Assembly: GCA_029059965.1 (NCBI GenBank)
Contig: JAIDUY010000193.1
Coordinates: 1 to 12,729 of the forward strand
Direction of reading: 5' to 3'
DNA length: 12,729 nt
Source: Muribaculaceae bacterium
GTDB lineage: Bacteria; Bacteroidota; Bacteroidia; Bacteroidales; Muribaculaceae
The position numbers and the translations under genes are program-made. Below are positions 1 through 6,230 of this stretch, piece by piece; position 1 is the first letter of the stretch; the number at the start of each line of letters is the position of its first letter. The notes beneath the pieces are model-generated. The model was not told the DNA's origin and ran no database searches. It saw only the letters and a list, made by a program, of their open reading frames with translations.

Positions 1-235
1 CGTAGCGGTCGAGCTCCTCGTCGTCGTAGTATTCGATGGTCTCGGATACGGCGGCCAGCAGGGAGTCGCGTTCGCAGGTGATGTGCATGCCGCAGCAGGC
101 GTCGTCGGCGCCGTCGTCGGGCTGTGCGGCCTCGTCGGGAGTGTCGGCGTCGCCGGGAGCGGTCAGGCGGTGGTGCAGGTAGAGGAGCGCGCCGGTACCC
201 ACGATGGCGCCAAGGAGTATCAGTATGACTGTCAC
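1..235 (-). CDS. Small membrane-anchored protein with CCGMH motif, 3' part missing
   Basis: The gene starts with GTG at 235 and runs off the left edge after 78 codons, with no stop seen. The first ~22 residues (VTVILILLGAIVGTGALLYL) form one hydrophobic segment, followed by a Pro/Asp-rich linker, then a CCGMH-x3-C cysteine cluster, DSLLAAVSETIEYYDDEELDRY and the window edge. From memory, a short conserved Bacteroidales protein with this CCGMH...C and YYDDEELDR pattern often lies near aroA and is sometimes auto-labelled phospholipase; I see no phospholipase motif here. The GTG overlaps the aroA stop in a GTGA (232-235), so translation is probably coupled to aroA. The paired cysteines and histidine suggest metal binding or a redox role, but that is inference. 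Function is unknown. Confidence 0.75.
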   Translation of the reverse strand, partial: MTVILILLGAIVGTGALLYLHHRLTAPGDADTPDEAAQPDDGADDACCGMHITCERDSLLAAVSETIEYYDDEELDRY

Positions 236-1515
236 TGCTGTCCGTCCCTTTCGGGCATGGGTGCCGAGGGATCGGCGAGGGTGAATCCGGCCGAGACGAG
301 GTCGTCCCAGAATCCGGGATATGATTTGCCGACGCACTCGGCGCCGCGGACGACGATGCCGGGCAGGAAGACCGACACCGGAGCCAGCGCCATGGCGATG
401 CGGTGGTCGTTGTGGCTGTCGAAGACAGGGAGCTCGCGTATGGGCAGGCGTGTGCCGTCCCAGCTCAGGACGTTGTCGTAGTTCTCGATGCTCAGGGGGC
501 AGCCTATGCGTGCGAGCTCGTCGCGGAGGGCGGCGAGGCGGTCGCTTTCCTTGTGGCGCAGTCCGGCCACGCCGGAGAAGCGGAAGGGGATGCCGGCCAG
601 GCAGGCGGTGACGGCGAGCGGCGGCACGAGGTCGGGGTTGTCGGCCATGTCGGCCTCGACGAAGCTGAACAGCTCGGGCGATGCGGAGAGCTCGGCGCCC
701 TCGTCGGAGAAATCGGTGTTGGCGCCGAGGCGTTCGAAGATTCCGGCGGCGGCGCGGTCGGGCTGGCAGGAGTCGCCCCGCAGGCCGGGCAGGGTGACCC
801 ATCCGGCTGTCAGAGCGGTGATTTCGTACCAGAAGGCGGCGGCGCTCCAGTCGGGCTCGCAGGGCGAGGGGCGGTCGTCGTACGTGCCCCGGGGCACGGC
901 GACGCCCTCGGTGTCGGCTTCGGCGGCGACTCCTCGGCGGCGCATCATGTCGGCGGTCAGGCGCACATAGGGCGCCGAGACGGTGGGCACGGTGTATCGG
1001 ATTGTCAGTCCGTCGGCCATCAGGGGCGCGGCGAGCATCAGGGCGGTGGCGAACTGCGAGCTGTGCGAGGGGTCGAGGGTGACGGTGCCTCCGGCAAGGC
1101 GGCGTCCGCGTATGTCGAGGGGCGCGTAGCCCTCGCGCACGGCGTAGCTGATATCGGCGCCGAGCGAGCGCAGAGCCTCGACGAGCGGGCCGACGGGGCG
1201 GTGGCGCAGGCTGTCGGTGCCCGTTATGCGGCATGAGCAGCCCTCGGATGCGGCGAACAGGGCGGTGAGTATGCGCAGGGCGGAGCCCGATGATGCTGCG
1301 TCGACGGTGGCGCCGTCGGCGGGGAGCCCCTTGGCGAGGATGGCGCGGAGAACGTCGGTGTCCTCGCAGCGGGGCAGGGCGTCGGGGGCGGAGAGGGCGT
1401 CGGCGCCGCCTGCCACGAAGTCCATGGCCAGCGTGCGGGCGGCCATGGATTTGCTCAGCGGCAGGCTGATTGTTGTCTCGAGGATTTCCTCGGGCGGGAA
1501 TATGCGGTAGTCCAT
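232..1515 (-). CDS. aroA: 3-phosphoshikimate 1-carboxyvinyltransferase (EPSP synthase)
   Basis: EPSP synthase transfers the enolpyruvyl group of PEP to shikimate-3-phosphate, the sixth step of the cytosolic shikimate pathway to chorismate. The 427-residue length is normal for the family. Visible motifs: LPLSKSMAAR (K22, S23, R27), SGSALR (76-81), RHRPVGPLVEALRSLGA (104-120), SSQFATALMLAAPL (152-165), the catalytic-aspartate motif DNPDLVPPLA (D295), RHKESDR (K322, E323, R326), SHNDHRIAM (367-375) and KSYPGFWDDL (K397). The start MDYRIF at 1515 fits the family N-terminus; a longer frame reaching 1602 would overlap the end of the upstream gene and adds unrelated residues. It begins 4 nt after the upstream lyase stop and overlaps the next gene by 4 nt. 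The PEP-site loop is divergent: SGSALRI replaces the enteric GTAMRP, with Ser for Thr97 and Ile for Pro101 of E. coli. Confidence 0.96.
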   Translation of the reverse strand: MDYRIFPPEEILETTISLPLSKSMAARTLAMDFVAGGADALSAPDALPRCEDTDVLRAILAKGLPADGATVDAASSGSALRILTALFAASEGCSCRITGTDSLRHRPVGPLVEALRSLGADISYAVREGYAPLDIRGRRLAGGTVTLDPSHSSQFATALMLAAPLMADGLTIRYTVPTVSAPYVRLTADMMRRRGVAAEADTEGVAVPRGTYDDRPSPCEPDWSAAAFWYEITALTAGWVTLPGLRGDSCQPDRAAAGIFERLGANTDFSDEGAELSASPELFSFVEADMADNPDLVPPLAVTACLAGIPFRFSGVAGLRHKESDRLAALRDELARIGCPLSIENYDNVLSWDGTRLPIRELPVFDSHNDHRIAMALAPVSVFLPGIVVRGAECVGKSYPGFWDDLVSAGFTLADPSAPMPERDGQQ

Positions 1516-1519
1516 TGTG

Positions 1520-2710
1520 TCAGACTGTTTTGCAGGTTGAGCAAACGGCGACGCGCAGGCTTTCGAGGGCCTGTGCGAGCACGCAGCGCGGTGTGCCGAC
1601 ATTGAGTCGGGCGAAGCCGTCGCCCTGGCTGCCGAACATGGTGCCGTCGTTGAGGGCGAGGTGAGCCTTGTCGAGCAGCAGGTCCATGACCTCGCGGTGA
1701 CAGAGCTTCAGGCCGCGGAAGTCGAGCCACAGCAGGAAGGAGGCTTCGGGCAGTATAACCTTGAGGCCCGGGATGTTGCGGGCGACATAGTCGGAGACAA
1801 AGTCGATGTTTCCGCGTACGTAGGTCAGCATCTGGTCGAGCCATGCCTCGCCGTTGTTGTAGGCGGCCTCGGCGCCGATGGTCGAGATGAGTACGGGCGA
1901 GCTGAATTCGTTCACTTCGAGCCAGTTGTAGAAACCGTCGCGTATTTCGGGATTCTTGACCACCATCCACGAGCTCACGAGTCCGGGGATGTTGAAAGTC
2001 TTGGAGGGTGCTCCGAGCATCACACCCACGGCGCGGGCGTCGTCGCCGACGCTCAGGAAGGGGATGTGGCGGCGTCCGTCGAGCATGAGGTCGCCGTGGA
2101 TTTCGTCGCTGACTACCACGACATTGTGCTTGCGGCACAGCGCCGCCAGGCGGGCGAGTGTGTCGGCGTCCCACTGTATGCCGATGGGGTTGTGGGGGTT
2201 GCACAGAATCATCATGCGGGGCTTCTCGGCTTCGAGGAGCGCGGCCAGGCCGTCGAGGTCCATGGTGTAGCGCTCGCCGTCGAAGAGCAGGGGATTCTCC
2301 ACCACACGGCGGCGGTTACCCTCGACTACGGTGCGGAAGGGGGTGTAGACCGGCGGCTGGATGACGATGCCGTCGCCCTCGCGGGTGAAGTAGTTCACAG
2401 CCAGTGCGATGCCCTTGACCACGCCGGGGATGAAGGCCAGCTCCTCGCGCGCGATGCGGAAGTTGTGGCGGCGTATGTTCCAGTCGATGATGGAGTTCCA
2501 GTAGCCGTCGGAGGCCTCGGAGTAGCCCAGCACGGGGTGGTTGAGGCGGGCCTGAAGTGCGGCCGTGATTTCGGGGCATACGGCGAAGTCGAGGTCGGCA
2601 ATCCAGAGCGGAGTGAGGTCGTGGCGGCCGAATACGCGGTCGAGGCGGTCGATTTTCACGGCGGAAGTGCCGTGGCGGTCTATAATGCAGTCGAAGTTAT
2701 ATTGTGCCAT
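1520..2710 (-). CDS. MalY/PatB-type PLP-dependent C-S lyase (cystathionine beta-lyase-like aminotransferase)
   Basis: A cytosolic fold-type I PLP enzyme of 396 residues, the usual MalY/PatB length. The family cleaves cystathionine or cysteine conjugates to a thiol, pyruvate and ammonia. Motifs: PLWIADLDF (34-42), GYSEASDGYWNSI (62-74), PPVYTPF (119-125), NPHNPIG (171-177; Ile replaces the more usual Thr), SDEIHGDL with PLP-ring Asp202 (201-208), APSKTFNIPGL with the Schiff-base lysine K237 (234-244) and FARLNVGTPR with the carboxylate-binding arginine R368 (366-375). The frame is open to 2935, but the first ATG beyond the promoter at 2728-2758 is at 2710 and gives the normal N-terminus (MAQYNFD), so I chose it; the leader is then only about 12 nt. 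It is the first gene of the operon with aroA. Whether the main role is methionine synthesis, cysteine degradation or transamination cannot be settled from sequence. Confidence 0.93.
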   Translation of the reverse strand: MAQYNFDCIIDRHGTSAVKIDRLDRVFGRHDLTPLWIADLDFAVCPEITAALQARLNHPVLGYSEASDGYWNSIIDWNIRRHNFRIAREELAFIPGVVKGIALAVNYFTREGDGIVIQPPVYTPFRTVVEGNRRRVVENPLLFDGERYTMDLDGLAALLEAEKPRMMILCNPHNPIGIQWDADTLARLAALCRKHNVVVVSDEIHGDLMLDGRRHIPFLSVGDDARAVGVMLGAPSKTFNIPGLVSSWMVVKNPEIRDGFYNWLEVNEFSSPVLISTIGAEAAYNNGEAWLDQMLTYVRGNIDFVSDYVARNIPGLKVILPEASFLLWLDFRGLKLCHREVMDLLLDKAHLALNDGTMFGSQGDGFARLNVGTPRCVLAQALESLRVAVCSTCKTV

Positions 2711-2727
2711 GGTATCGGTAGTTTGCG

Positions 2728-2758
2728 CAAAGATAGTCCACAATTTCGACATAAGCAA
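2728..2758 (-). promoter_or_regulatory. Bacteroidetes-type promoter of the lyase-aroA operon
   Basis: On the minus strand the -7 element TATCTTTG (2728-2735) is preceded, after a 20-nt spacer, by the -33 TTG (2756-2758), matching the Bacteroidetes sigma-ABfr consensus. Transcription should start near 2722, leaving a leader of about 12 nt before the ATG at 2710. This placement rules out the upstream in-frame start codons of the lyase. Confidence 0.8.
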
Positions 2759-2803
2759 GTTTGCGGCGCTTTCGCCGGGAAAAATCGCGCTGTCGGCGTC
2801 CGC

Positions 2804-2837
2804 TTTGCTCATTATTAATAAATAATTACTATCTTTG
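2804..2837 (+). promoter_or_regulatory. Bacteroidetes-type promoter facing right
   Basis: A perfect -7 element TATCTTTG lies at 2830-2837, with TTTG at 2804-2807 after a 22-nt spacer, slightly longer than the usual 19-21. The predicted start is near 2842. The next coding gene begins about 370 nt downstream, so the promoter either drives a non-coding RNA or gives the 3215 gene a long leader. It is divergent from the lyase-aroA promoter. Confidence 0.7.
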
Positions 2838-2841
2838 CGGT

Positions 2842-3135
2842 GCAGTCCGCGGCAGAGGCCGTCGTTCTGCGTAATTTTTTGGAAAAGCGTTACTTGCGCT
2901 CTTTCCTGACAAACGGAAATCTGGAAAATTTTCAATAACAGTCAGGAATGTGGCAGACGGTAGACGCCTTCAGATATGCACATTCCGGTGCGGGCCGGCG
3001 CGCGAGCGTCTGCCGGCATCGTATAGTCATATTCTGCGTGAGGCTCTGCAAGTTTGCTCGTTCTACTGTTATGGGCATTCCAGAGCCTCCGTTTGTATGG
3101 ACGAGCAGCCGGTACGGCCCACGCAATTTTTTTTT
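2842..3135 (+). ncRNA. Candidate structured RNA or long 5' leader
   Basis: This non-coding stretch follows a consensus promoter and ends in a run of nine T (3127-3135). It holds four clear inverted repeats: GGAAAAGCG/CGCTCTTTCC (2881-2889 with 2897-2906, one bulge); TTCCTGAC/GTCAGGAA (2903-2910 with 2941-2948); GGCAGACG/CGTCTGCC (2952-2959 with 3007-3014); GAGGCTCTG/CAGAGCCTC (3040-3048 with 3081-3089). The first two share 2903-2906 and so exclude each other. A weak closing pairing joins 2840-2853 to 3105-3122. No frame has coding character. I do not recognise RNase P, tmRNA or SRP RNA signatures, and the arms do not fit the single long rod of 6S RNA. No strong GC hairpin abuts the T run, so the 3' end is uncertain and the RNA could instead be the leader of the 3215 gene. 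Confidence 0.45.
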
Positions 3136-3214
3136 AATAACCGAAGTGCCGGATAGTTGAGTCCGGTATTGTCATAATGCCGCGGAGGTGGGTCCCGGGG
3201 CCGAGTTTCAAGCG

Positions 3215-3691
3215 ATGAAGAAAGTAATAGTATTGCTTGTGGCCATGATTGCCTGTGTGGCCTTCTCCGGCGAGGCTTTCGCCGCGACCAAAAAGGTGGC
3301 TGTGTATGTGGAGGGAGGTATTTCGCAGTCCGACAAATCCATTGTCTGCAATTCTGTGATGGCGCGCATATCGCGCATGAACGGCTATCAGGCTTTTGAG
3401 CGCTCACAGGCGTTCATCAATGCTCTCGACCGCGAAAACGACTATCAGACTTCGGGCGAGGTTGCCGAATCGGAAATACGTGCCGTCGGCGAGCGCATGG
3501 GCGTCGATTTTGTCATTGTGGTGAACTGCATCATTTCGTCCGACGGCAAGTGCCATATGGCCGCGCGCCTAATCAAGCTCGTTACGGGCGAGATTGTCAA
3601 GTCGGTGAACATCAAGCGCGAATACACCGGAACCGACGTGCTGGAGTCCATGGCGGGCAATGTATCCTATCGCCTGTTGGGCGGAAACTGA
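3215..3691 (+). CDS. Secreted CsgG/LpoB-like single-domain protein, first of a tandem pair
   Basis: 158 residues. Residues 1-23 are a signal peptide (MKKV charge, hydrophobic core, AFA before the cut at 23/24) with no lipobox, so a periplasmic or secreted soluble product is expected. The mature part is one alpha/beta domain like that of CsgG, HfaB and LpoB: KKVAVYVEGG strand (26-35), YQAFERSQAF (58-67), DYQTSGEV (76-83), IRAVGERMGVDFVIVVNCI (88-106) and ARLIKLVTGEIVKS (117-130), the last matching the family's 'strategies of mode: LVDVKTGEV' strand. CsgG itself forms an outer-membrane curli pore; this protein lacks the lipid anchor and extra transmembrane strands, so pore formation is not implied. 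A GTG start at 3188 is possible in frame, but only the 3215 ATG gives a proper signal peptide. The next gene starts 24 nt downstream and is a paralogue. Confidence 0.8.
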   Translation: MKKVIVLLVAMIACVAFSGEAFAATKKVAVYVEGGISQSDKSIVCNSVMARISRMNGYQAFERSQAFINALDRENDYQTSGEVAESEIRAVGERMGVDFVIVVNCIISSDGKCHMAARLIKLVTGEIVKSVNIKREYTGTDVLESMAGNVSYRLLGGN

Positions 3692-3715
3692 ATCCTTGCT
3701 CACTTATAAATACAT

Positions 3716-4678
3716 ATGGAAATGAAATCAATTCTCAGGACTATACTGCTTGTCGTGCTGTGTGCGGGCGTGGCTTTCGGCGCCGCAGCTCAGAATGCGG
3801 CTCGCAAGAAAGTTGCCGTCTATATGACCGGCAGTGATGTCGACAAGGCTTATAAGCGCGTTCTCGGCTCCAAGCTTGTGGGCGCGCTCACCGAGAGCGG
3901 CGAGTATGCCGCGGTGGAGCGCACGGCGGAATTCCTCGAGGCTTTGGAATCGGAAACCGACTATCAGACTTCGGGTGAAGTGCGCGACAGTCAGATAGCC
4001 CGTTTGGGACAGCGCTACGGCGTGCGCTACGTTGTGGTGGCAGACGTCACCGAGCTGTTCGACGAGTATTTCGTGGCTGCGCGTATGATTAATGTGGAGA
4101 CCGGGCTGGTTGAGCGCACTTACGATGCAAGCGGCCCTGCGGAATCTATGGCGCAGCTCGTGGCCTTGTCGCAGAGCGTGGCCAACGGTCTTATCGGTCG
4201 TTCCGGCCGTCAGGCTTCGGCCTCGGCATCGACGCCGAAGCATCTTGCCCTGTGTGCCACCGACGGCAATGGCCGTACTGTCTATATCACTGCTGCCGAG
4301 TGGGAAAATATGACTGACGGACAGAAGATCGGATACACAAAGAAGGGAATTTGCCTGCTGGAGAATGGCGAGGGCTTCCTCGTTATGATGCGCGACGTGC
4401 CCGGTGGCTATATGGACTGGTATGCAGCCTGCCGCAATAATGCCCCTACAAAGTGGCAAGCTGAAATAATAGTAAAGAACAAAGATTCGCTTAATGATGC
4501 GCTGAGGTTTTTCGGGGGAGTGCCCTTTGAATCTACGTGGTATTGGACTAACGAATCTTACATTTCTTCCCGAGCGTGGGACGTTGATATGGGTAACGGT
4601 TACGTCAGCAACTACTTCAAGACAAATACCTACAGGGTTCGCGCAGTCGCCCCCGTGCCGGTTTCCTCGGCGATGTAA
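3716..4678 (+). CDS. Secreted CsgG/LpoB-like protein with C-terminal Lcl/FISUMP-like domain
   Basis: 320 residues. A signal peptide spans about 1-26 and ends in AAAQ, a common Bacteroidales cleavage context; ATG at 3722 (third residue) is an alternative start. Residues 31-160 repeat the CsgG/LpoB-like domain of the gene before: KKVAVYMTGS, YAAVERTAEFLEAL, the identical DYQTSGEV (82-89), LGQRYGVRYVVVADV (97-111) and ARMINVETGLVE (122-133). A Ser/Ala-rich linker (163-173) leads to a second domain (175-320) with WYAACR (235-240), KWQAEIIVKNKDSLNDALRF (246-265), then YWTNESY (276-282), AWDVDMGNG (287-295) and YRVRAV (306-311). That order resembles DUF1566/Lcl_C and FISUMP domains found on Bacteroidales surface proteins, though the usual WRLPT core is poorly kept. 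It is probably cotranscribed with its neighbour. Function is unknown; an envelope role is inferred. Confidence 0.8.
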   Translation: MEMKSILRTILLVVLCAGVAFGAAAQNAARKKVAVYMTGSDVDKAYKRVLGSKLVGALTESGEYAAVERTAEFLEALESETDYQTSGEVRDSQIARLGQRYGVRYVVVADVTELFDEYFVAARMINVETGLVERTYDASGPAESMAQLVALSQSVANGLIGRSGRQASASASTPKHLALCATDGNGRTVYITAAEWENMTDGQKIGYTKKGICLLENGEGFLVMMRDVPGGYMDWYAACRNNAPTKWQAEIIVKNKDSLNDALRFFGGVPFESTWYWTNESYISSRAWDVDMGNGYVSNYFKTNTYRVRAVAPVPVSSAM

Positions 4679-4827
4679 ACCCTTTGATACTTTGAACTTC
4701 AATACTTTTTTGTTCCGTGCGGAACTGCGACGCTGCTGAGGCAAAGCATTAGCCCGTACAAGCAGTTGCATCAACGATTGTAGGGCTGCACCCCGGTGCA
4801 GCCGCCGTGCGACAGAGGTCCCTTATG
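4679..4827. other. 3' untranslated stretch with two small hairpins
   Basis: Between the second CsgG-like gene and the strong terminator I see no gene. GTTCCG/CGGAAC (4712-4717 with 4720-4725) follows a T run, and GGCTGCAC/GTGCAGCC (4784-4791 with 4796-4803) forms an 8-bp stem with a 4-nt loop. Neither is followed by a U tract on the plus strand, so they are more likely 3'-UTR structure than terminators. Confidence 0.5.
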
Positions 4828-4870
4828 AACACAAATCCGCGTCACCTTCCGGGTGGCGCGGATTTGTGTT
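4828..4870. terminator. 19-bp hairpin between convergent transcription units
   Basis: AACACAAATCCGCG-TCACC pairs with GGTGG-CGCGGATTTGTGTT (4828-4846 with 4852-4870), a 19-bp stem with one G-T pair and the 5-nt loop TTCCG. Because both strands end in an AT-rich GATTTGTGTT arm, it can act in both directions. It lies between the plus-strand CsgG-like pair and the minus-strand tRNA-Arg, 1 nt from the tRNA 3' end. Confidence 0.8.
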
Positions 4871-4871
4871 G

Positions 4872-4943
4872 TAGCCCCGCGGGGAATCGAACCCCGATCT
4901 AAGGTTTAGGAAACCTCTATTCTATCCGTTGAACTACAGGGCC
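4872..4943 (-). tRNA. tRNA-Arg (anticodon CCT)
   Basis: Minus-strand 72-nt cloverleaf: acceptor GGCCCTG/CGGGGCT (first pair G-U), D stem GTTC/GAAT, anticodon stem GAGGT/ACCTT with loop TTCCTAA, T arm CGGGG-TTCGATT-CCCCG and discriminator A. Anticodon CCT reads AGG. No CCA is encoded. No Bacteroidetes-type promoter is visible between it and tRNA-Asp, so it may depend on read-through from there. Confidence 0.95.
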
Positions 4944-5000
4944 GGGTCGGCGGCTGCCTGCCGTGGCGCCTCAGGCGGCGCGAGGCGGTGTGCCCCGGAT

Positions 5001-5049
5001 TTAAAAAAAGAATGAGAAACGAAATCCGAAGATTAGCATTTCTCATTCT
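5001..5049 (-). terminator. Intrinsic terminator-like hairpin after tRNA-Asp
   Basis: On the minus strand AGAATGAGAAA pairs with TTTCTCATTCT (5039-5049 with 5009-5019), 11 bp with a 19-nt loop, followed directly by a run of T (plus-strand A run 5003-5009). It lies 14 nt past the 3' end of tRNA-Asp. The stem is AT-rich, so termination may be leaky, which would let tRNA-Arg be expressed. Confidence 0.65.
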
Positions 5050-5063
5050 CCTCTCTCCTCTTG

Positions 5064-5137
5064 CGGTGCGGACGGGACTCGAACCCGCGACCTCCGGCGT
5101 GACAGGCCGGCATTCTAACCAGCTGAACTACCGCACC
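5064..5137 (-). tRNA. tRNA-Asp (anticodon GTC)
   Basis: Minus-strand 74-nt cloverleaf: acceptor GGTGCGG/CCGCACC, D stem GTTC/GAAT, anticodon stem CCGGC/GCCGG with loop CTGTCAC, T arm GCGGG-TTCGAGT-CCCGT and discriminator G, as expected for tRNA-Asp. No CCA is encoded. A consensus promoter lies 44 nt upstream. Confidence 0.96.
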
Positions 5138-5180
5138 GTTTATTGGTGGGAGAGGCATCAGCTCTTTTGCTTTTGCGGTG

Positions 5181-5212
5181 CAAAGTTAAGGCTGATTTTT
5201 TAATCCTGCAAA
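5181..5212 (-). promoter_or_regulatory. Bacteroidetes-type promoter of tRNA-Asp
   Basis: On the minus strand TTTG (5209-5212), a 20-nt spacer and TAACTTTG (5181-5188) match the Bacteroidetes consensus. The start is predicted near 5175, about 38 nt before the mature tRNA-Asp 5' end at 5137. The 85 nt between this site and the recO stop are AT-rich, with no clear terminator for recO. Confidence 0.8.
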
Positions 5213-5295
5213 TATTTTGCGAAAAAAAATTGAGAAAATGCGAAAATATACCATTTCAACCAATAAATTCGCCAAATAGTCGGTGAAAAATGCGC

Positions 5296-6027
5296 TCATT
5301 CGAGTTCGTGGAGCACTCCGAGGGTGCGCAGATTGCCGAGGTTGCCAAGGTGGATGGAGTAGTAGTCGAGCATTGCCGAGAGGATGTCGCGCCGTTCGGC
5401 TCGCGAGAGGTGCAGCCGATGCATATTATTAAAGTTCACGCGCGCGAGCACAGTGAGGAAACTCGATGCGTCGGCATCGAGATAGTCGGAGTGGAGCGGT
5501 GCCGAGCGTCGGAACACACCGTCGCGCATGTCGAATACGGCGCCGGGGACATATCCGCTCAGGTCGGGCGCAATGCCGGCCATGCGGGCGAGACCATAGA
5601 GAAATACGATGTGGAAGTTGGCTGAGGCTGCCCCTCGCGGCAGCGCCGACAGTGCTGCCGCCGATGCGAAGAGATAGTCGGACAGATGCGCGTCCGGGGC
5701 GGTGCGCTGCAGCAGGCGGTCGAGTACTTCGGCTAAGAAGGAGCATAGCATGGTCCGGGCAATGTCGGGCGCCGCCAGGGCCGGGGAGCCCGGTGTGGGG
5801 CTGAAGTCGCGCAGCGGCAGAATGTCCGAGCCCGGCTTAGCCTCGGAGCGCCCTTCGAACAGAGCCATCGGCGAAGCGAGGGCGCGCCTCCGCCTCGCCT
5901 CGCGCCCCGAGCCTGCGGGGAATCCGAAGGTGACGCGGCCGAGTTCGCGCGACCAAGCCGACACGAGAGTCCTCGAGTCGGATACGGGCACGGAGCGCAG
6001 AGCTATGCAATGTAGATGCAGGTTCAC
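5296..6027 (-). CDS. recO: DNA repair protein RecO
   Basis: 243 residues, the usual Bacteroidales RecO size. RecO binds single-stranded DNA and SSB and, with RecR, loads RecA during RecF-pathway recombinational repair. The N-terminal OB-fold part is visible as CIALRSVPVSDSRTLVSAWS (7-26) and ELGRVTFGFP, the helical part as SFLAEVLDRLLQ, then the family's SANFHIVFLYGLARMAGIAPDLSGY, the FDMRDGVFRRSAPLHSDYLD stretch, and a C-terminus NLRTLGVLHELE that matches the typical LKSLDVLKEL ending. The four-cysteine zinc site of some RecO proteins is absent, as I recall is usual in Bacteroidetes. Residues 38-70 are an Arg/Ala-rich region that aligns poorly. The gene is divergent from the tRNA-Glu/rpsT unit. 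I found no consensus promoter for it between 6028 and 6111. Confidence 0.88.
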   Translation of the reverse strand: MNLHLHCIALRSVPVSDSRTLVSAWSRELGRVTFGFPAGSGREARRRRALASPMALFEGRSEAKPGSDILPLRDFSPTPGSPALAAPDIARTMLCSFLAEVLDRLLQRTAPDAHLSDYLFASAAALSALPRGAASANFHIVFLYGLARMAGIAPDLSGYVPGAVFDMRDGVFRRSAPLHSDYLDADASSFLTVLARVNFNNMHRLHLSRAERRDILSAMLDYYSIHLGNLGNLRTLGVLHELE

Positions 6028-6111
6028 ATTAGATTAACGGCCCGGAGGGGGCGTAAGTGCGTTTAATATGTGAAAAAATATTAAATAGACGTCTTTGGCG
6101 GGGTAGTCTCA

Positions 6112-6141
6112 TTGTCGAATGCCGAAAAGTGCGTATATTTG
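6112..6141 (+). promoter_or_regulatory. Bacteroidetes-type promoter of the tRNA-Glu/rpsT unit
   Basis: TTG (6112-6114), a 19-nt spacer and TATATTTG (6134-6141). The predicted start, near 6147, lies about 12 nt before the tRNA-Glu 5' end. No equally good promoter lies between this tRNA and rpsT; the nearest match, CATTTTTG in the 41-nt gap, lacks the TA. Confidence 0.82.
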
Positions 6142-6158
6142 CACTCGCAAAACTCCGA

Positions 6159-6230
6159 GGCCCATTCGTCTATCGGTTAGGACGCAAGATTTTCATTCTT
6201 GAAAGAGGAGTTCGATTCTCCTATGGGCTA
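6159..6230 (+). tRNA. tRNA-Glu (anticodon TTC), copy 1
   Basis: 72-nt cloverleaf: acceptor GGCCCAT/ATGGGCT (first pair G-U), anticodon stem CAAGA/TCTTG with loop TTTTCAT, T arm AGGAG-TTCGATT-CTCCT and discriminator A. The genomic bases after the discriminator happen to be CCA (6231-6233), unlike the second copy. It is followed 41 nt later by rpsT. Confidence 0.96.

Noticed and set aside
403..1236. 277-codon plus-strand frame over aroA
   Set aside because: Antisense shadow of a clearly real aroA; Gly/Ala/Val-rich with no family features and no promoter.
1661..2818. 385-codon plus-strand frame over the C-S lyase
   Set aside because: Antisense shadow of the lyase, with low-complexity composition; it also crosses the lyase promoter.
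2938..2960. Possible cobalamin riboswitch (AGTCAGGA then GGCAGAC)
   Set aside because: Only a partial B12-box likeness; the conserved GCCACTG and the remaining core are absent, and the downstream gene is not a cobalamin gene.
2842..3135. 6S RNA, RNase P RNA, tmRNA or SRP RNA
   Set aside because: No GAGGAAAGUCC (RNase P), no tRNA-like CCA end (tmRNA), no GGAAGCAG helix-8 motif (SRP), and several separate arms rather than one long rod with a central bubble (6S). I could not run covariance models.
2948..3160. 70-codon plus-strand frame in the hairpin-rich interval
   Set aside because: No family resemblance, overlapped by an equally long frame in another phase and by a minus frame, and the sequence is better explained by RNA stems.
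3728..4774. 348-codon minus-strand frame over the second CsgG-like gene
   Set aside because: Antisense to a gene with a signal peptide and recognisable domains; it begins inside the 3' UTR structures and has no promoter match.
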